The translations under genes and the position numbers were made by a program. From Tritrichomonas foetus (lineage: Eukaryota; Parabasalia; Tritrichomonadida; Tritrichomonadidae), in assembly GCA_001839685.1 (NCBI GenBank), contig MLAK01000562.1, positions 1 to 64,000 on the forward strand: 64,000 bases of DNA, given 5' to 3'. The first letter of the stretch is position 1; each line of letters starts with the position of its first letter. This document shows positions 29,386 to 40,476 of the stretch, one piece after another. The notes below the pieces were generated by a model. It made no database searches and was not told the DNA's origin. It worked only from the letters and a program-made list of their open reading frames with translations.

Positions 29386-30741
29386 ATGCTTGACGAATTT
29401 ACTAGAATTATCAGAGAAAATAAAGATGTTTTATCTAGAATCACCACATTTAAGTTATATGACCAACCTGCAATGAACGAAATCATTCTTTTATCAACGC
29501 CATTTCAAGATCATATATTTTCGACAAAAATTGAAATAAAAAATTGCTATGATACTGACCTAAGTAAATATCATCAGTTTTTAAATGAACAAACTTATCC
29601 GTTAAATCTTCGAATAGAATTATTAAAAAAGCAAATTGAAAAGCTATTTAATCATATAAGTTGTTTTAAATATGATGATTATACCATGGAAAACATTGGA
29701 CTTAAAAAATTTTTATTTGATGAAATTCTATCACTAAATATTTCACCCAAAATGATGAAAGAAATTCAAATAATCATTTGTTTATGTCAATTTTTTCGCT
29801 TCCTTACGCATTTTTTCCAGTTTGGCGAAAAATTCAACCTTTTACATCAAAATTCTCAACAAAGCTTCTCTAAAAATGACCAAAAAGAACTTGAATGTAA
29901 TACTTCCAACATTTTTCAAATTAATGACTATCAGATGAAGATTCTAAGCCTTGAAGAACAATTGGTTGCGGCACAGAAGAGACAAGCCATGTATAGAAAA
30001 CGTTTTCTTCGATCACAAAAACTATTGACAGAAATTGAAAACAATCAAGAAAATTACTCAATTAAAGTTGACGAATACGAAGAACAAACAAAAGAAAGAC
30101 TGAAAAAATTGTCATCAAGAATTAATGACTTCTCACTTGTTATGACAGAAGCTTTTCTTCTAATTGAAAAATTTAAAGAGCAAGCTCAATTATTTAACAT
30201 AACTTTTGGGGTAAATCCAATTTCTGACAAATATTTTTACACAATTAAAGATGTTTCGCAAAAAGTTCACCAAATTAATGAAGAAATCGCAAAATTAGAA
30301 CAAAATGAATTCTTTTCTTTGGTTGAAACCCAAAATTACATTTCCTTAGATGAAACTCAACAATTATTAGATCAATATATGGCTAAATATGCTGTTACAA
30401 ATGATTTTGAAAACTTGTTGAACAAGCTCAAGACAATTTCTGAAAGATTTCAATCTGACCAAAATAAAACAAATTTGATTCCAATTATATCAAATGATAA
30501 AGTGCAAATGAATAAGTCTCATCAAAAAATCTATGAATCACTTGAACTTTTAAACATGAGAATTCAAACAATGAAACATCAAAAACCAGAAAAAAATATT
30601 CAACTGCGCGATTTAAATAATAAAGTTTTTCAACTTCAACAAAGAATAGTTTCACCTATTTTGGAAGATGAAAGTCACGATTTTTGTTGCTGTGTGAATG
30701 ATGCGATTTACAAATTCTATCAAATAAAACAAAAAACATAA
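29386..30741 (+). CDS. Coiled-coil protein, function unknown
   Basis: The 451-residue protein has a mixed N-terminal region (1-170) rich in Phe, Tyr and Ile. A coiled coil (about 185-260) starts at QMKILSLEEQLVAAQKRQAM, with further heptad segments at about 280-310 and 375-435. The end is slightly unusual, with Cys-Cys-Cys (HDFCCCVND, about 433-441). No recognised domain. It lies directly upstream of the giant coiled-coil gene on the same strand, but trichomonads do not use operons, so this may mean nothing. The stop TAA is followed by TAAA. Confidence 0.7.
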   Translation: MLDEFTRIIRENKDVLSRITTFKLYDQPAMNEIILLSTPFQDHIFSTKIEIKNCYDTDLSKYHQFLNEQTYPLNLRIELLKKQIEKLFNHISCFKYDDYTMENIGLKKFLFDEILSLNISPKMMKEIQIIICLCQFFRFLTHFFQFGEKFNLLHQNSQQSFSKNDQKELECNTSNIFQINDYQMKILSLEEQLVAAQKRQAMYRKRFLRSQKLLTEIENNQENYSIKVDEYEEQTKERLKKLSSRINDFSLVMTEAFLLIEKFKEQAQLFNITFGVNPISDKYFYTIKDVSQKVHQINEEIAKLEQNEFFSLVETQNYISLDETQQLLDQYMAKYAVTNDFENLLNKLKTISERFQSDQNKTNLIPIISNDKVQMNKSHQKIYESLELLNMRIQTMKHQKPEKNIQLRDLNNKVFQLQQRIVSPILEDESHDFCCCVNDAIYKFYQIKQKT

Positions 30742-31119
30742 TAAAATATACTATATTAGCAATATAACTGTTTTTTATGATAAATATCATTCTTGCATAT
30801 TCAGTACTGGGTTTTTCGAGATTTTGATTGTTCTTAGCTCATTCAGATAGATCTGAAATGCTTATTTTATACGCTCCTTTCGACAAGATATACAATTCCA
30901 TATTTTCCCATTTATCAAGGCATTAAATATCGCAATCACATGAATTCTCCTTATGTCAATTTCGGATATAGAAAATGAAATTGTATCACATTCAAATCTT
31001 GAAACAAAATTTTAATAATGCCGATAACATTGTTTGAATTATGCGCAATTTTGGATGAAAAATGACAACTATTGTGTGTAAATGAAAAAACGTGTTTTAT
31101 AGAATCAAGATCTGTGTTG
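30742..31119. other. Intergenic region with short upstream frames
   Basis: AT-rich spacer. Close to the next gene, ATGs at 31041, 31055 and 31062 open frames of only 5 to 8 codons, two of which overlap each other. They matter only if transcription starts before them. Confidence 0.45.
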
Positions 31120-34100
31120 ATGTCTAAAAATCCCCTTGAATCATCAGCAGCAACAAGGGTTGGTTTGGCACGTCATCGTCCACTTTCAATAAAACCATTA
31201 ACATCAAATCAAAAATCAACAACATCAAGTCTTCCTGATGGATGGTATTATAATGAAACGAAAGAATCTGATTTCTGGAACGATATCGAAAAATCAAGTG
31301 TTTCCAAAAACGAAATTCATAATGATTTACTAAAACAAACTGAACAGATTACAGATTTACAAGATACTTCAAATAAGATTCGCTTTCTTGTAAATCAGTT
31401 TGATGATATTGATCAAGATACATTGATGTTATTAATGCAATTATATGATAATGAAACAGGGGATGAAGCTTTTGATCAGCAAATGATAATGAATGATTCC
31501 AAAACTCATATTTTAGATTTTATGGGGCAATTGAAAGATATAGGAGATTCACAAACTACATTAATGGAAACTTTACGATTTTGGTTTACATCATTAACAC
31601 AAAACTCACAAACAGGTGATAATGAAGTCAGTATAGATGATCTTCCAGATGTAACTGATATTTATGATAATCTTTCTGAAATAGTAAAAGTCTATACTGA
31701 AAAGTCCGAACAGGCTGCATGTTTGCATAATGATATGAATGATTTTTGGTTCAAGCAAGTTGCTTCCTATAAACGAATAGTTATGTTGAGAGATGAAGAA
31801 ATCAGAAAATTACAAAAATCAATACGTGATGCATCAGTTGCAGCACAAGCTCGCAGGGCTCGTAAAAAAGTCGAAGACAAAGTTCAAGAGCCAGTAAATA
31901 TGCAAAAGGAACAACTGGAAAAACAGCTGCGATTGAATCAAGAAATGAAACAACAAATTGAAAAACTAAAAAGAGAGTTGCATGAAAATGAAATTCAGAA
32001 AGCAGCTTTGAGCTCCATTCGAGGAAACTCTACAGATAAACTTAAAATTGAATTAATGGAAAAAGATTCCGATATCAATACTTTAAAAATTGAATATGAA
32101 ACTAAGAATTCTTCTCTTCAAGCTTTGATAAATCAATTAAATGTGCAAATTGAAGTTCTGAAAAAATCATTACAAGAAAGTGAAGAAAAATATACAGATC
32201 TTTTAAATAAACATCATCAAGTTCAAAAAGATAGAGATGAGCTTGATGAATCTCTTCAAAAACAATTAAAATTGTTATCAATTGAAAGAAAGAAAAATGA
32301 AGTGACTCCTCACATTGTTGATGAATCTCCAATTGATAGGCATGAGCTTTATGAAGCAGAAATGAAACACCAAGATGAGATAAGGAGCCTTAATATGCGT
32401 CATCGTGAAGAAATGGTTTTACAAGCAGAAACTATTCGGGAAAAATACTTAACTGAAAGAAATAAATTGTTATCAAGTCTTGAATCAGAAGATACGAGTT
32501 CATTACTGCAATCCATTTCGGATGAATGCGACAAAAAAATTCAACAGCAAAAAGATGATTTCGAACAGCATGAGCACAGTTTAATTCAAGGATGGGCGGG
32601 GAAAGTGGCTTTACTTACAAGACAATATGAAAACCGAATAAAAGCGTTGAATGCAGCCCATGAAGTTGACTTGATAATGGCAAAAGATGCTGTAAAATTT
32701 GAAGTTAAAAAAGCTGAACTTGATTTAGAAGAAAAGTATAATACACAATTACTAGAAATTGGTAGAGAAAAACAAGAAAAATTTAATGATTTTCAAAGGC
32801 ATTTGGATAAAATCCAATCTGAAAATGACTCACTGAGTGCTGAAAATCAAAAATTGTTTAAACAACTAACCGCAGTTAATATGGAGAAATCTGTGAATAA
32901 CAATAAAATTAATATTGATAGAGAAGAGTTAATTGAAAGCAACAAAAATTCGCCTCAAAAGGTAAGTTCAGCGTTACAAAGTCAACGAAAAGCACAAAAA
33001 ATTATGAAGCAATCTGAAAAAGAAAAACTTCAAGAAAAATATGCCATGAAGCTGAAATTAATGAAAGAAGAAATGGATGATCAATTAAATTGGTCTCTTG
33101 AAAAACAGAAAAATTTTTATGAACGAGAAATTAATAAGCAAATAATTGAACATCAAAAAGATATGAGAGAACGTTTAATGGAACTTCAAGAGGTTATTGT
33201 TCAACTCCAAGATTCAGATTTAATGAAAAAAGATCCAGAAGGTGGAAGCAGTGCAGTTAATAGTTTAATGGATGAAATATCAACTGCATTTGAGCAAATG
33301 AATGCTCAAGTAGAATCATTAGACCAAAATCCAAGTGAGCCCACATTAACAGTGAAAGAAGCAGCTGATAGAACTAAAAAACTAACTGACAAATTAATTC
33401 AATTAGCAAATGAAAACCAAGAGTTAAGAACATCCCAAGTATTTAAAGAACCTCCAGAAGATATCATCAAGCAATTACAAGATAAAATTGCTTATTTTGA
33501 AGCTTTACAAACCGATGATCAAAAATCAGCAGCTGACAAACTTAAGCAAATTGAAGATAAATATAAGCATGAACTTGATGTTAAAGATCAGATGCTCCTT
33601 AATTTTCAGAAAATTAATAATCATTTTAATCGAATTTCAAGGAAGAAAATCGAATCTATTCTAATTTGTGATTTTGGACCCAAAGAAATTGATGATGATC
33701 TTCATTTAACAATGATGACATCTCCACTTCGCTCATTTGTAGGGAGGAAAAAAGTTAATAATAAGAAAATTAGTATTAATGAAGTCATATGTGATTTTGA
33801 TGTATTTGAAGAAGAAGAAATTAAACTTGTTGATCCAAGAATGAAAAATTATATTAATGATAATAATCCTCTTGTTAAGGCCATTCCACCATCAACAATT
33901 TCAGCCCCTGTTGAAAACAGTAATCAACTTGATAAGCCACCAATTTCCTATATCTCAAAAACTTCAAGGAAATATGGACGTAGGAAAATCGCCTATACTC
34001 TCACACAATCAGTTCAAACTGATAAAAGGAAAAATGAATTATTGGTTTCAACAAATGAAATATTTGAAATTCCTGAAAAAATACAGAATGAAGGAAATCA

Positions 34101-37100
34101 TCGACCAGTTGCCTTTTTAATCGATGAAAATCTTCAATCAATAATTGAAGCCGATATTATTCCTAATCATGAAGAAAACGAGCAAAAATTGGTGAGAGAT
34201 ATTGTATGTGAAGTATTTGACAGGTTGCCTACTTCTAAAACCAGTGATAAGCAGACATCACCACAAAAAATGACACCCACGTCTGATCGCAAAATGCTTG
34301 ATATTTCGTATGAAGATATCAAACTATCAAATTACACGTCTCAAAAAGATTCTCGAATAACGAGTCAATCAGTTTCACCTCGCGCCAAGGCATTAAAGAT
34401 CCCACATTTATCTCTTGTTATTATAGAAAGTGTTTCAATCACCCCAAACGAAAAAGTAGTTTTGGCCTACTCAAATATTTTTACATCTTTTTCACAAGAA
34501 CCAATTCTGGTTAAAGAAATAAATAATGTAATTCAACAAATACCAACTATTAATAGTACCAGTTCATTAGAACATATGGAACCAATCTTACTCAACAATT
34601 ATAAGTTGTCACATGCTAAAAATGAATTAAACATATCAAATGAGCTCATTTTAAATGAAGTATTAAGTGTTGATTTCCCATTAAGAAATTCACACTGTGA
34701 AATATTTGATTATTTTCATATAAAGGACAAAAATAATGAAAAAGATGTTGTTTATCAAATAACTAATGGTAACAGCTTCACTATATCAGCAAAGAAGAAT
34801 GAATCGATTCTGAACTCTTCTAATTTAATAATTATCGATATTCCATACTCACCTGCAAATCATCCTGAGCTGAATGAAACTGTTAGACTGCACATTCAAG
34901 AACTAGAATCAGAACTCAATGAACTGAAAGGAAGACCTCAAAATCCACCTGAAGTTTCTATCATTCTTCAAGATGTTAAACTGGAACCCTTGAAAAAAAT
35001 TGAAGTTGGAAAGTCATATATGCCACTAACTCCTGAAGAAGTATTAAAGCTTAAAAGAAAGAAACCAGTAGTCATAACTAATGTGAAACAAAATCAAAAT
35101 GATAAATCCAATGAAAGTCTCTCAACGATTGAAGAAAGAAATGAAAAGTTGAACACCTCCCAAGAGAGCTTTTTTTCAAACGATGAAAATAGTAGAAACA
35201 AGGAAGATAACTCAAGATCATCAACAAGTAGCACTAAAACTCGTTCATCTACAGTTACAGCCGTATCTGGTGAGTCATTGGGTCTTACAAGAGAATTATC
35301 AACAGTCAGCTATGATGCGGATCCTTTTGCAGCAGCTCGGCAAATTTTAAAAGCATCTATCATATATACCAAGCGATTTATTGATGAGGAAACAGAACTA
35401 TTTTCGCAGTTAGGTGAAACAACTGCCGGTTATGATGCATACATTAATGCGTCAGGTGTAACTGATGAAGCTCATTTTTCATTTTTAACTTCTATGAATG
35501 CTACTAAAAAGAATCTTGATGATCATTTAGGGCAAGCTTTCCAATTAAATTTAGCCAATGAACAACTTATGGGAAGATTATCCCAAATGACAATGGAATA
35601 TAAAAAGGCATTGAAAAAAATCAAAGAATTAGAAGATAAAGATACCAGGGAAACACTTGATATTCAAAAAGAGTTGTTATCAAATATTTCAACATATGAA
35701 GCAAATTCTGAATTACCACAATCGATGGCACAGCTTGAAACACTTCAAAAACTCGAACAATCATTGAATTTAATAGAAAGTCTTGGATTAATTGATAGTC
35801 CTGATTTATTAATCAGGAAACAAGAATTACTCTCAATTATAAAGGGGTATGAGTCCAAGCTTACACAAAATATCGATGTTTCGCAAAACGAAATGCAAGA
35901 CATCATTGTACAAACGCAAGATTTCATCGGTGGAATTAAAGCACCATCTCCAAGACCTTCATCACCAAATATTACTCCAGATGATGAAGAAATCGTCGAT
36001 CAAAGTATCTCAAAAATCAAGGCTGATCTCAAAAGAATTCGAAAAACCAGAGATTCGTTAAGAAGAGATCTTAAAATTGAAAAAATGAAAGTTGAAACGC
36101 TTCAACAGCAAATTATCACTCTAAATAATCAATTGAAAGCAAATCAAGAAATAAATCAAAACGATTTACTTGCATATAAAGCTGAAATTGATCAATTAAA
36201 AGGTGTACATAAGGGTAAAGATAATGAAGATTTAATGGGACGATTATTAAACATGACCGCACTTATCGAATCAGCAAAAGCTGAAAGAGATTTGTATAAA
36301 TCCAAATCGCAGGATGCAGAGGAAGCGTTAGTCATAAAAGAAGACACAATTGATCAATTGAATAAACAACTTGATATTTTAATGTCAACTGAATGTAAAT
36401 CAATGAGTGAAGAAATAATGTTTAAAGATGTTGATATGGAAAGATTAAGAGAAGAAAGAGAAGCAGATTTAATTATGTCAAATCAACAAAAGCAACAATT
36501 GGAATCGGCAATAGCTCAAAATAAACTCATTTCTAAAAGGTGTAACGAATTAGAGCAACTATTAATTCGTTCAAAACAAGAACTTCGAAAGGCTAGAGAC
36601 ACAATTGATGATCTAAATCTGAAAAATGCACTCGGACTCAAATTTGAATCTGAACAAGAACCTAAAGTCAACAAAGCAACACAAGTTCATTATGTAACCA
36701 AACCAAGAGTGCATGTAAAATCCGAAGATAATTTTAATAAGAAAGTAATTGCAACTCATACAGTGAAATCGGATGAAAATCCAGTTCACTCGACTGACAT
36801 CTCTGATAATACCAAAAAAGAGGATAATAAAATTACTGTTGTTGATTCAAGAACTTCTTCATTATCTGATGTAAAGCTCAAAATTCCAACACCAACAGAA
36901 TCACCAATTCATCTTTCACACCAAAACTCCAAAATTTTTACATCAACTTCCTCAATGCTGCATGCCTCAAATCAAGGAAGTGAAGGTGAATTTGAAAATG
37001 AAATTGATTCTGAAGATTTAGATACAGTTGCTGAATTGATTGATCCTTTTGAAAATGAAGGAAGTCAGAGATATGTTTTTGAGGATGCTCCTCAATTTGT

Positions 37101-38643
37101 TCATGATCCATTAAAACTAAATAAGAAAAAAGCAATAAAACTTCCCATTGTTAATAATAAACCAAAAACTACACGCTCCATGGGATTTCGCCGTCATTTA
37201 CCGAACTTCTCACAGCAATCAGGGAAATCAAATGAACAATCACTGTCGATAAATGGTGCGCCACAAGGCAAAAGGATGCTGACGGGAACTATTGGTAAAG
37301 TAAAACCAACAGTAACCCATGTTCGATATGAGCCACGAACAGAGCCACTTCCTGATGGATCTGATCTAACCATTATTCAATCGCCTATCAAAGTACCACA
37401 ATATGGATTATCTACAAATGGAACGTTTGACTCATACAAACATCAAAATTCTATAGAAAATTGTATCGATGAGACTAATTTGAATAATGTGATCCAAGAA
37501 AATAGCAATTATAAAATCGACAAATCATTACAATCCAATCCACCACTTCCACTTCGAATTACTCTTGTTGTACATGATAAGCCTGAACCACTAAAAGAAG
37601 ATCAATCACCATTAGTTATTAATACGATTCCAGTTATTGAAAAGAGAAAGGAAAAACCTACAATTAATAATTTAAACCAAGGAATAACAGCGATTAAATA
37701 CAACAAAACAAAAGGAGTAAATGAAGCAACAAAATTAATAGAAAAACTTAGAAGAAAAATCAATAAAGTTACTTCATTAAATGATCAAAAAGATTTAGAA
37801 ATTATTCAATTGAAACAAAAAATCTCCGACTTAACTCTGACAATTCATCGTGTAAAACTTGACAACATTCGTTCTGCAGACGAACTCAAAAGATCAAAGA
37901 TTCGAGCCGATAATATTAAAAGTCGACTTGATATTTGTTTTAAAGAAGTTGGAATTCGAGATGACCAAATTCAGAATCTCAAAAGAGAAATCATTTTATT
38001 ACGTCGTCAACAGCAGCCTGTTAATGAAACTCTGGAAAAAATGAAAAATGCTCAACGTGAAAATAATCGATTAAAGAATGAACAAGAAAGAAGAAAAATG
38101 GTTGCTGAAGTCGCTAAAAATGCTCTTCAAAATGTCACCAGTGAATCAACAAAGAAACATTTGTCAAGTATTCTCGAACATCAACAAGTAACAATTGCTA
38201 GGCTTGAAGCACAGAGAAGAATGTGGAATGAAATTGAAAGAAATCATACTATGGGAGTTTTAGGTGCAATGTCACTTTTATCAACTTCAGAATATAAAAC
38301 AGTAAGAGCAGTTCTTCCTTCATATTCGCCTTTTGCATCGTCGAAAGTGTCTACTTTGAAAAGTATTTTAAAAAGGCCTTTAATAAATGACAATTTTTCT
38401 GCTGAATTGAATCGACAAGAAACAAAAATTCCTTCAAAAGATATGATTACTTATTCTGATAAAATATCGGTGATTGATAAAATTGAACCTCCACTAACGA
38501 ATACTGAAAGAGAAATGATTGTAAAACAAAAAGAAACTCCCCAACTTGACGAAAAGGTTGTTACTTTCATTTTATCAGAAAAAGACAAAAATACAATAAG
38601 CAAAGCAAGATTCGATGCATCTTTAATTGATACGAATGTATAA
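31120..38643 (+). CDS. Giant coiled-coil protein (about 2507 residues)
   Basis: The open frame starts 16 codons earlier at a TTG; the first ATG (31120) gives 2507 residues. A short basic, Ser/Thr-rich head (1-45) precedes long coiled-coil blocks at about 200-340, 340-620, 640-840, 1490-1600 and 1650-1880. A final stretch follows at about 2200-2330. Between about 860 and 1390 lies a non-coiled, beta-prone region with several loosely similar short segments containing ICDF or CEIFD (for example SILICDFGPKEID, NEVICDFDVFEEE). A second low-complexity linker (about 1890-2190) is Ser/Pro/Lys-rich. There is no motor, kinase or membrane motif. The layout is that of a large scaffold of the cytoskeleton, basal body or Golgi (inference). 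Automatic annotation often labels such proteins by weak similarity to unrelated coiled coils, so no symbol is given. Confidence 0.85.
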   Translation: MSKNPLESSAATRVGLARHRPLSIKPLTSNQKSTTSSLPDGWYYNETKESDFWNDIEKSSVSKNEIHNDLLKQTEQITDLQDTSNKIRFLVNQFDDIDQDTLMLLMQLYDNETGDEAFDQQMIMNDSKTHILDFMGQLKDIGDSQTTLMETLRFWFTSLTQNSQTGDNEVSIDDLPDVTDIYDNLSEIVKVYTEKSEQAACLHNDMNDFWFKQVASYKRIVMLRDEEIRKLQKSIRDASVAAQARRARKKVEDKVQEPVNMQKEQLEKQLRLNQEMKQQIEKLKRELHENEIQKAALSSIRGNSTDKLKIELMEKDSDINTLKIEYETKNSSLQALINQLNVQIEVLKKSLQESEEKYTDLLNKHHQVQKDRDELDESLQKQLKLLSIERKKNEVTPHIVDESPIDRHELYEAEMKHQDEIRSLNMRHREEMVLQAETIREKYLTERNKLLSSLESEDTSSLLQSISDECDKKIQQQKDDFEQHEHSLIQGWAGKVALLTRQYENRIKALNAAHEVDLIMAKDAVKFEVKKAELDLEEKYNTQLLEIGREKQEKFNDFQRHLDKIQSENDSLSAENQKLFKQLTAVNMEKSVNNNKINIDREELIESNKNSPQKVSSALQSQRKAQKIMKQSEKEKLQEKYAMKLKLMKEEMDDQLNWSLEKQKNFYEREINKQIIEHQKDMRERLMELQEVIVQLQDSDLMKKDPEGGSSAVNSLMDEISTAFEQMNAQVESLDQNPSEPTLTVKEAADRTKKLTDKLIQLANENQELRTSQVFKEPPEDIIKQLQDKIAYFEALQTDDQKSAADKLKQIEDKYKHELDVKDQMLLNFQKINNHFNRISRKKIESILICDFGPKEIDDDLHLTMMTSPLRSFVGRKKVNNKKISINEVICDFDVFEEEEIKLVDPRMKNYINDNNPLVKAIPPSTISAPVENSNQLDKPPISYISKTSRKYGRRKIAYTLTQSVQTDKRKNELLVSTNEIFEIPEKIQNEGNHRPVAFLIDENLQSIIEADIIPNHEENEQKLVRDIVCEVFDRLPTSKTSDKQTSPQKMTPTSDRKMLDISYEDIKLSNYTSQKDSRITSQSVSPRAKALKIPHLSLVIIESVSITPNEKVVLAYSNIFTSFSQEPILVKEINNVIQQIPTINSTSSLEHMEPILLNNYKLSHAKNELNISNELILNEVLSVDFPLRNSHCEIFDYFHIKDKNNEKDVVYQITNGNSFTISAKKNESILNSSNLIIIDIPYSPANHPELNETVRLHIQELESELNELKGRPQNPPEVSIILQDVKLEPLKKIEVGKSYMPLTPEEVLKLKRKKPVVITNVKQNQNDKSNESLSTIEERNEKLNTSQESFFSNDENSRNKEDNSRSSTSSTKTRSSTVTAVSGESLGLTRELSTVSYDADPFAAARQILKASIIYTKRFIDEETELFSQLGETTAGYDAYINASGVTDEAHFSFLTSMNATKKNLDDHLGQAFQLNLANEQLMGRLSQMTMEYKKALKKIKELEDKDTRETLDIQKELLSNISTYEANSELPQSMAQLETLQKLEQSLNLIESLGLIDSPDLLIRKQELLSIIKGYESKLTQNIDVSQNEMQDIIVQTQDFIGGIKAPSPRPSSPNITPDDEEIVDQSISKIKADLKRIRKTRDSLRRDLKIEKMKVETLQQQIITLNNQLKANQEINQNDLLAYKAEIDQLKGVHKGKDNEDLMGRLLNMTALIESAKAERDLYKSKSQDAEEALVIKEDTIDQLNKQLDILMSTECKSMSEEIMFKDVDMERLREEREADLIMSNQQKQQLESAIAQNKLISKRCNELEQLLIRSKQELRKARDTIDDLNLKNALGLKFESEQEPKVNKATQVHYVTKPRVHVKSEDNFNKKVIATHTVKSDENPVHSTDISDNTKKEDNKITVVDSRTSSLSDVKLKIPTPTESPIHLSHQNSKIFTSTSSMLHASNQGSEGEFENEIDSEDLDTVAELIDPFENEGSQRYVFEDAPQFVHDPLKLNKKKAIKLPIVNNKPKTTRSMGFRRHLPNFSQQSGKSNEQSLSINGAPQGKRMLTGTIGKVKPTVTHVRYEPRTEPLPDGSDLTIIQSPIKVPQYGLSTNGTFDSYKHQNSIENCIDETNLNNVIQENSNYKIDKSLQSNPPLPLRITLVVHDKPEPLKEDQSPLVINTIPVIEKRKEKPTINNLNQGITAIKYNKTKGVNEATKLIEKLRRKINKVTSLNDQKDLEIIQLKQKISDLTLTIHRVKLDNIRSADELKRSKIRADNIKSRLDICFKEVGIRDDQIQNLKREIILLRRQQQPVNETLEKMKNAQRENNRLKNEQERRKMVAEVAKNALQNVTSESTKKHLSSILEHQQVTIARLEAQRRMWNEIERNHTMGVLGAMSLLSTSEYKTVRAVLPSYSPFASSKVSTLKSILKRPLINDNFSAELNRQETKIPSKDMITYSDKISVIDKIEPPLTNTEREMIVKQKETPQLDEKVVTFILSEKDKNTISKARFDASLIDTNV

Positions 38644-39426
38644 TCAAGTGACAGTTGTTCCCGATTTGTTTTCTGAGCTTTTCGATAGAAATTCTCAAAA
38701 AAGTGACCTTTTCGTTTGAATTTATTAAAAAAAATGCCTATCTCGATTGAATTTTTTTTCGTTCTAATTTTTTTATTTCGATCGAAATTCTCGAAAAAAG
38801 TGGCAAATTAGAAAGAGTCGAGAATGTGAAGAATCAATATTTCATGCTAAAAATGACTTCACGCAATTTTCTATGTATTAATAAAGTTTATATATGAAGG
38901 AAAGCGATTTATCAAAAATATCATCATGAAAACAAAATAAAAAATGACTCTGCATGAATATTGATCATTTCTAAAATAAAGAGAGAAAAAGATACGAGAG
39001 AAGAGTAGTCGGTGATGAAAAGTAATCCCAGATATATCTTAAGAGTTTTCGTCAAATGACATTCGACAAACGAATAAGACCATTACCAAGAATTTAATTC
39101 TCTCAACAATACTCCTGTAAAACAAATAAGATATTTCACATGATTAATAGGTTTTTCATTGTGAATGTTTCTCGCATGCACAACTTCATGTTTCATAGTA
39201 AGGACAATTTTTCTCTTATGACCTTCGAATCAGCCGTTATATTCAAAAATTGAATGCATAGAAATGAAAAATAGAATTATCTGTCTCCTAGGAGAGATAT
39301 TTTTGAAGTTCTTATGAATGAAATGGAATCAGAATTTGGGGTAAGAGGGCTGAAATGTTATGACAAACTATTCAATTAACAAAAAGAAATAAAAAAAAAT
39401 AATGAAAACATATTTATTTCTATAAA
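38644..39426. other. Convergent 3' region, no gene seen
   Basis: These 783 bases lie between two convergent genes. No coding frame or RNA gene was recognised. An imperfect direct repeat at 38680-38804 is listed separately. Confidence 0.5.
38680..38804. repeat. Imperfect 28-29 bp direct repeat
   Basis: TTTCGATAGAAATTCTC followed by an A run and GTGAC (38680-38707) recurs as TTTCGATCGAAATTCTCG followed by an A run and GTGGC (38776-38804). It lies directly after the giant gene and could mark a small local duplication. Confidence 0.5.
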
Positions 39427-40476
39427 TCATTCAAACACATATGGCTCAAATTCGGATTCGATTTCATTTTGAATAGCTTCAAAATCGAATTCATAATCAT
39501 CAAATGCTTCATCAAATAATGCTTCATCATCATTATTATCAATGGAGCAGTCCTTCAAGCTAGTATTTTCATTTCTAAGGTTTATGATTGGGAGGGGAAT
39601 TGGTTTATTGGTCAAAACTTTTTGTGGCTGAGAAATAATTTTATTTTTCAGAATTTTTTGTGAATTTTGATTTGAAATTGATGGAACTGGAAGATTCAAA
39701 TTATTTCCATAAAGTCTATAATTGTTATTCAGATTTTTGATGAAATTGTGATAATTTGTAATCATGCTGTAATTCTTTAAGCTGTGAATACTTGTGTAAT
39801 TTGAATAATTGTTATGTGAACGATCAAATCCATGAGCCTTCAAAAGTCGCTGAGACAGAATCGTCCAATGATTTTTTATATTCACATCTGAGCGTGCGTT
39901 AAAGAATTTTGCTATTGTTGACCATTTTGGCCCATATTCAGCGTATTTCTGCTGAAGTAGCAACTCTTCATCTATCGTCCAAATGTCATTTTTAATATTC
40001 GGTGCGAGATAATGTTTGTATCTCTCTCTGCATTGGCGCGAAGTGAGCCCAGCCATGTTTACAGCGATTTCTATCCAGTTGTTTGTTCCATATTTTCCGA
40101 CAAGATCGATGAGTTTCTGATCTTCATCTTTGGTAAATTTATGTCTTTGATTTTTACTTTTATCTTTATTTCGAAAACGAAAGTTTGAAATACTCACAAT
40201 ATTTCCGATAGACTTGAGATTTGAAACATTTTGAATAGGATTTCCTTGTGGAATCGAAGATGAAAGTTGGATATTGGGATTATCACTGTGACTTGTTGGT
40301 GGAGATGGTGAAGTGTTTGCGACGTTAGAAATACTTGCGGGCGAAAAAGCAAACGAAAATTGTGAAGTACTTTGGTGTTGAGAAAACGGTTGAGCACCGC
40401 TGGGGGATAGTGAAGCATTAACGATAGGAAGAGGTAGCATACCGTTTCCGATGGCGGATTGATAATTTGTATTCAT
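39427..40476 (-). CDS. R2R3 Myb-like DNA-binding protein
   Basis: The 349-residue protein has two Myb repeats in the middle. R2 is about 112-160 (HKFTKDEDQKLIDLVGKYGT, then NNWIEIAVNMAGLTSRQCRERYKHYL). R3 is about 163-215 (DIWTIDEELLLQQKYAEYGP, then KWSTIAKFFNARSDVNIKNHW). Both have the spaced aromatic residues that form the hydrophobic core and a helix-turn-helix third helix. The N-terminal 90 residues are Ser/Pro/Asn-rich. The C-terminus is strongly acidic (about 310-349), which would suit transcriptional activation (inference). R2R3 Myb proteins are numerous in trichomonads, and one class binds the initiator or upstream promoter elements. The target here is unknown. Confidence 0.88.
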   Translation of the reverse strand: MNTNYQSAIGNGMLPLPIVNASLSPSGAQPFSQHQSTSQFSFAFSPASISNVANTSPSPPTSHSDNPNIQLSSSIPQGNPIQNVSNLKSIGNIVSISNFRFRNKDKSKNQRHKFTKDEDQKLIDLVGKYGTNNWIEIAVNMAGLTSRQCRERYKHYLAPNIKNDIWTIDEELLLQQKYAEYGPKWSTIAKFFNARSDVNIKNHWTILSQRLLKAHGFDRSHNNYSNYTSIHSLKNYSMITNYHNFIKNLNNNYRLYGNNLNLPVPSISNQNSQKILKNKIISQPQKVLTNKPIPLPIINLRNENTSLKDCSIDNNDDEALFDEAFDDYEFDFEAIQNEIESEFEPYVFE

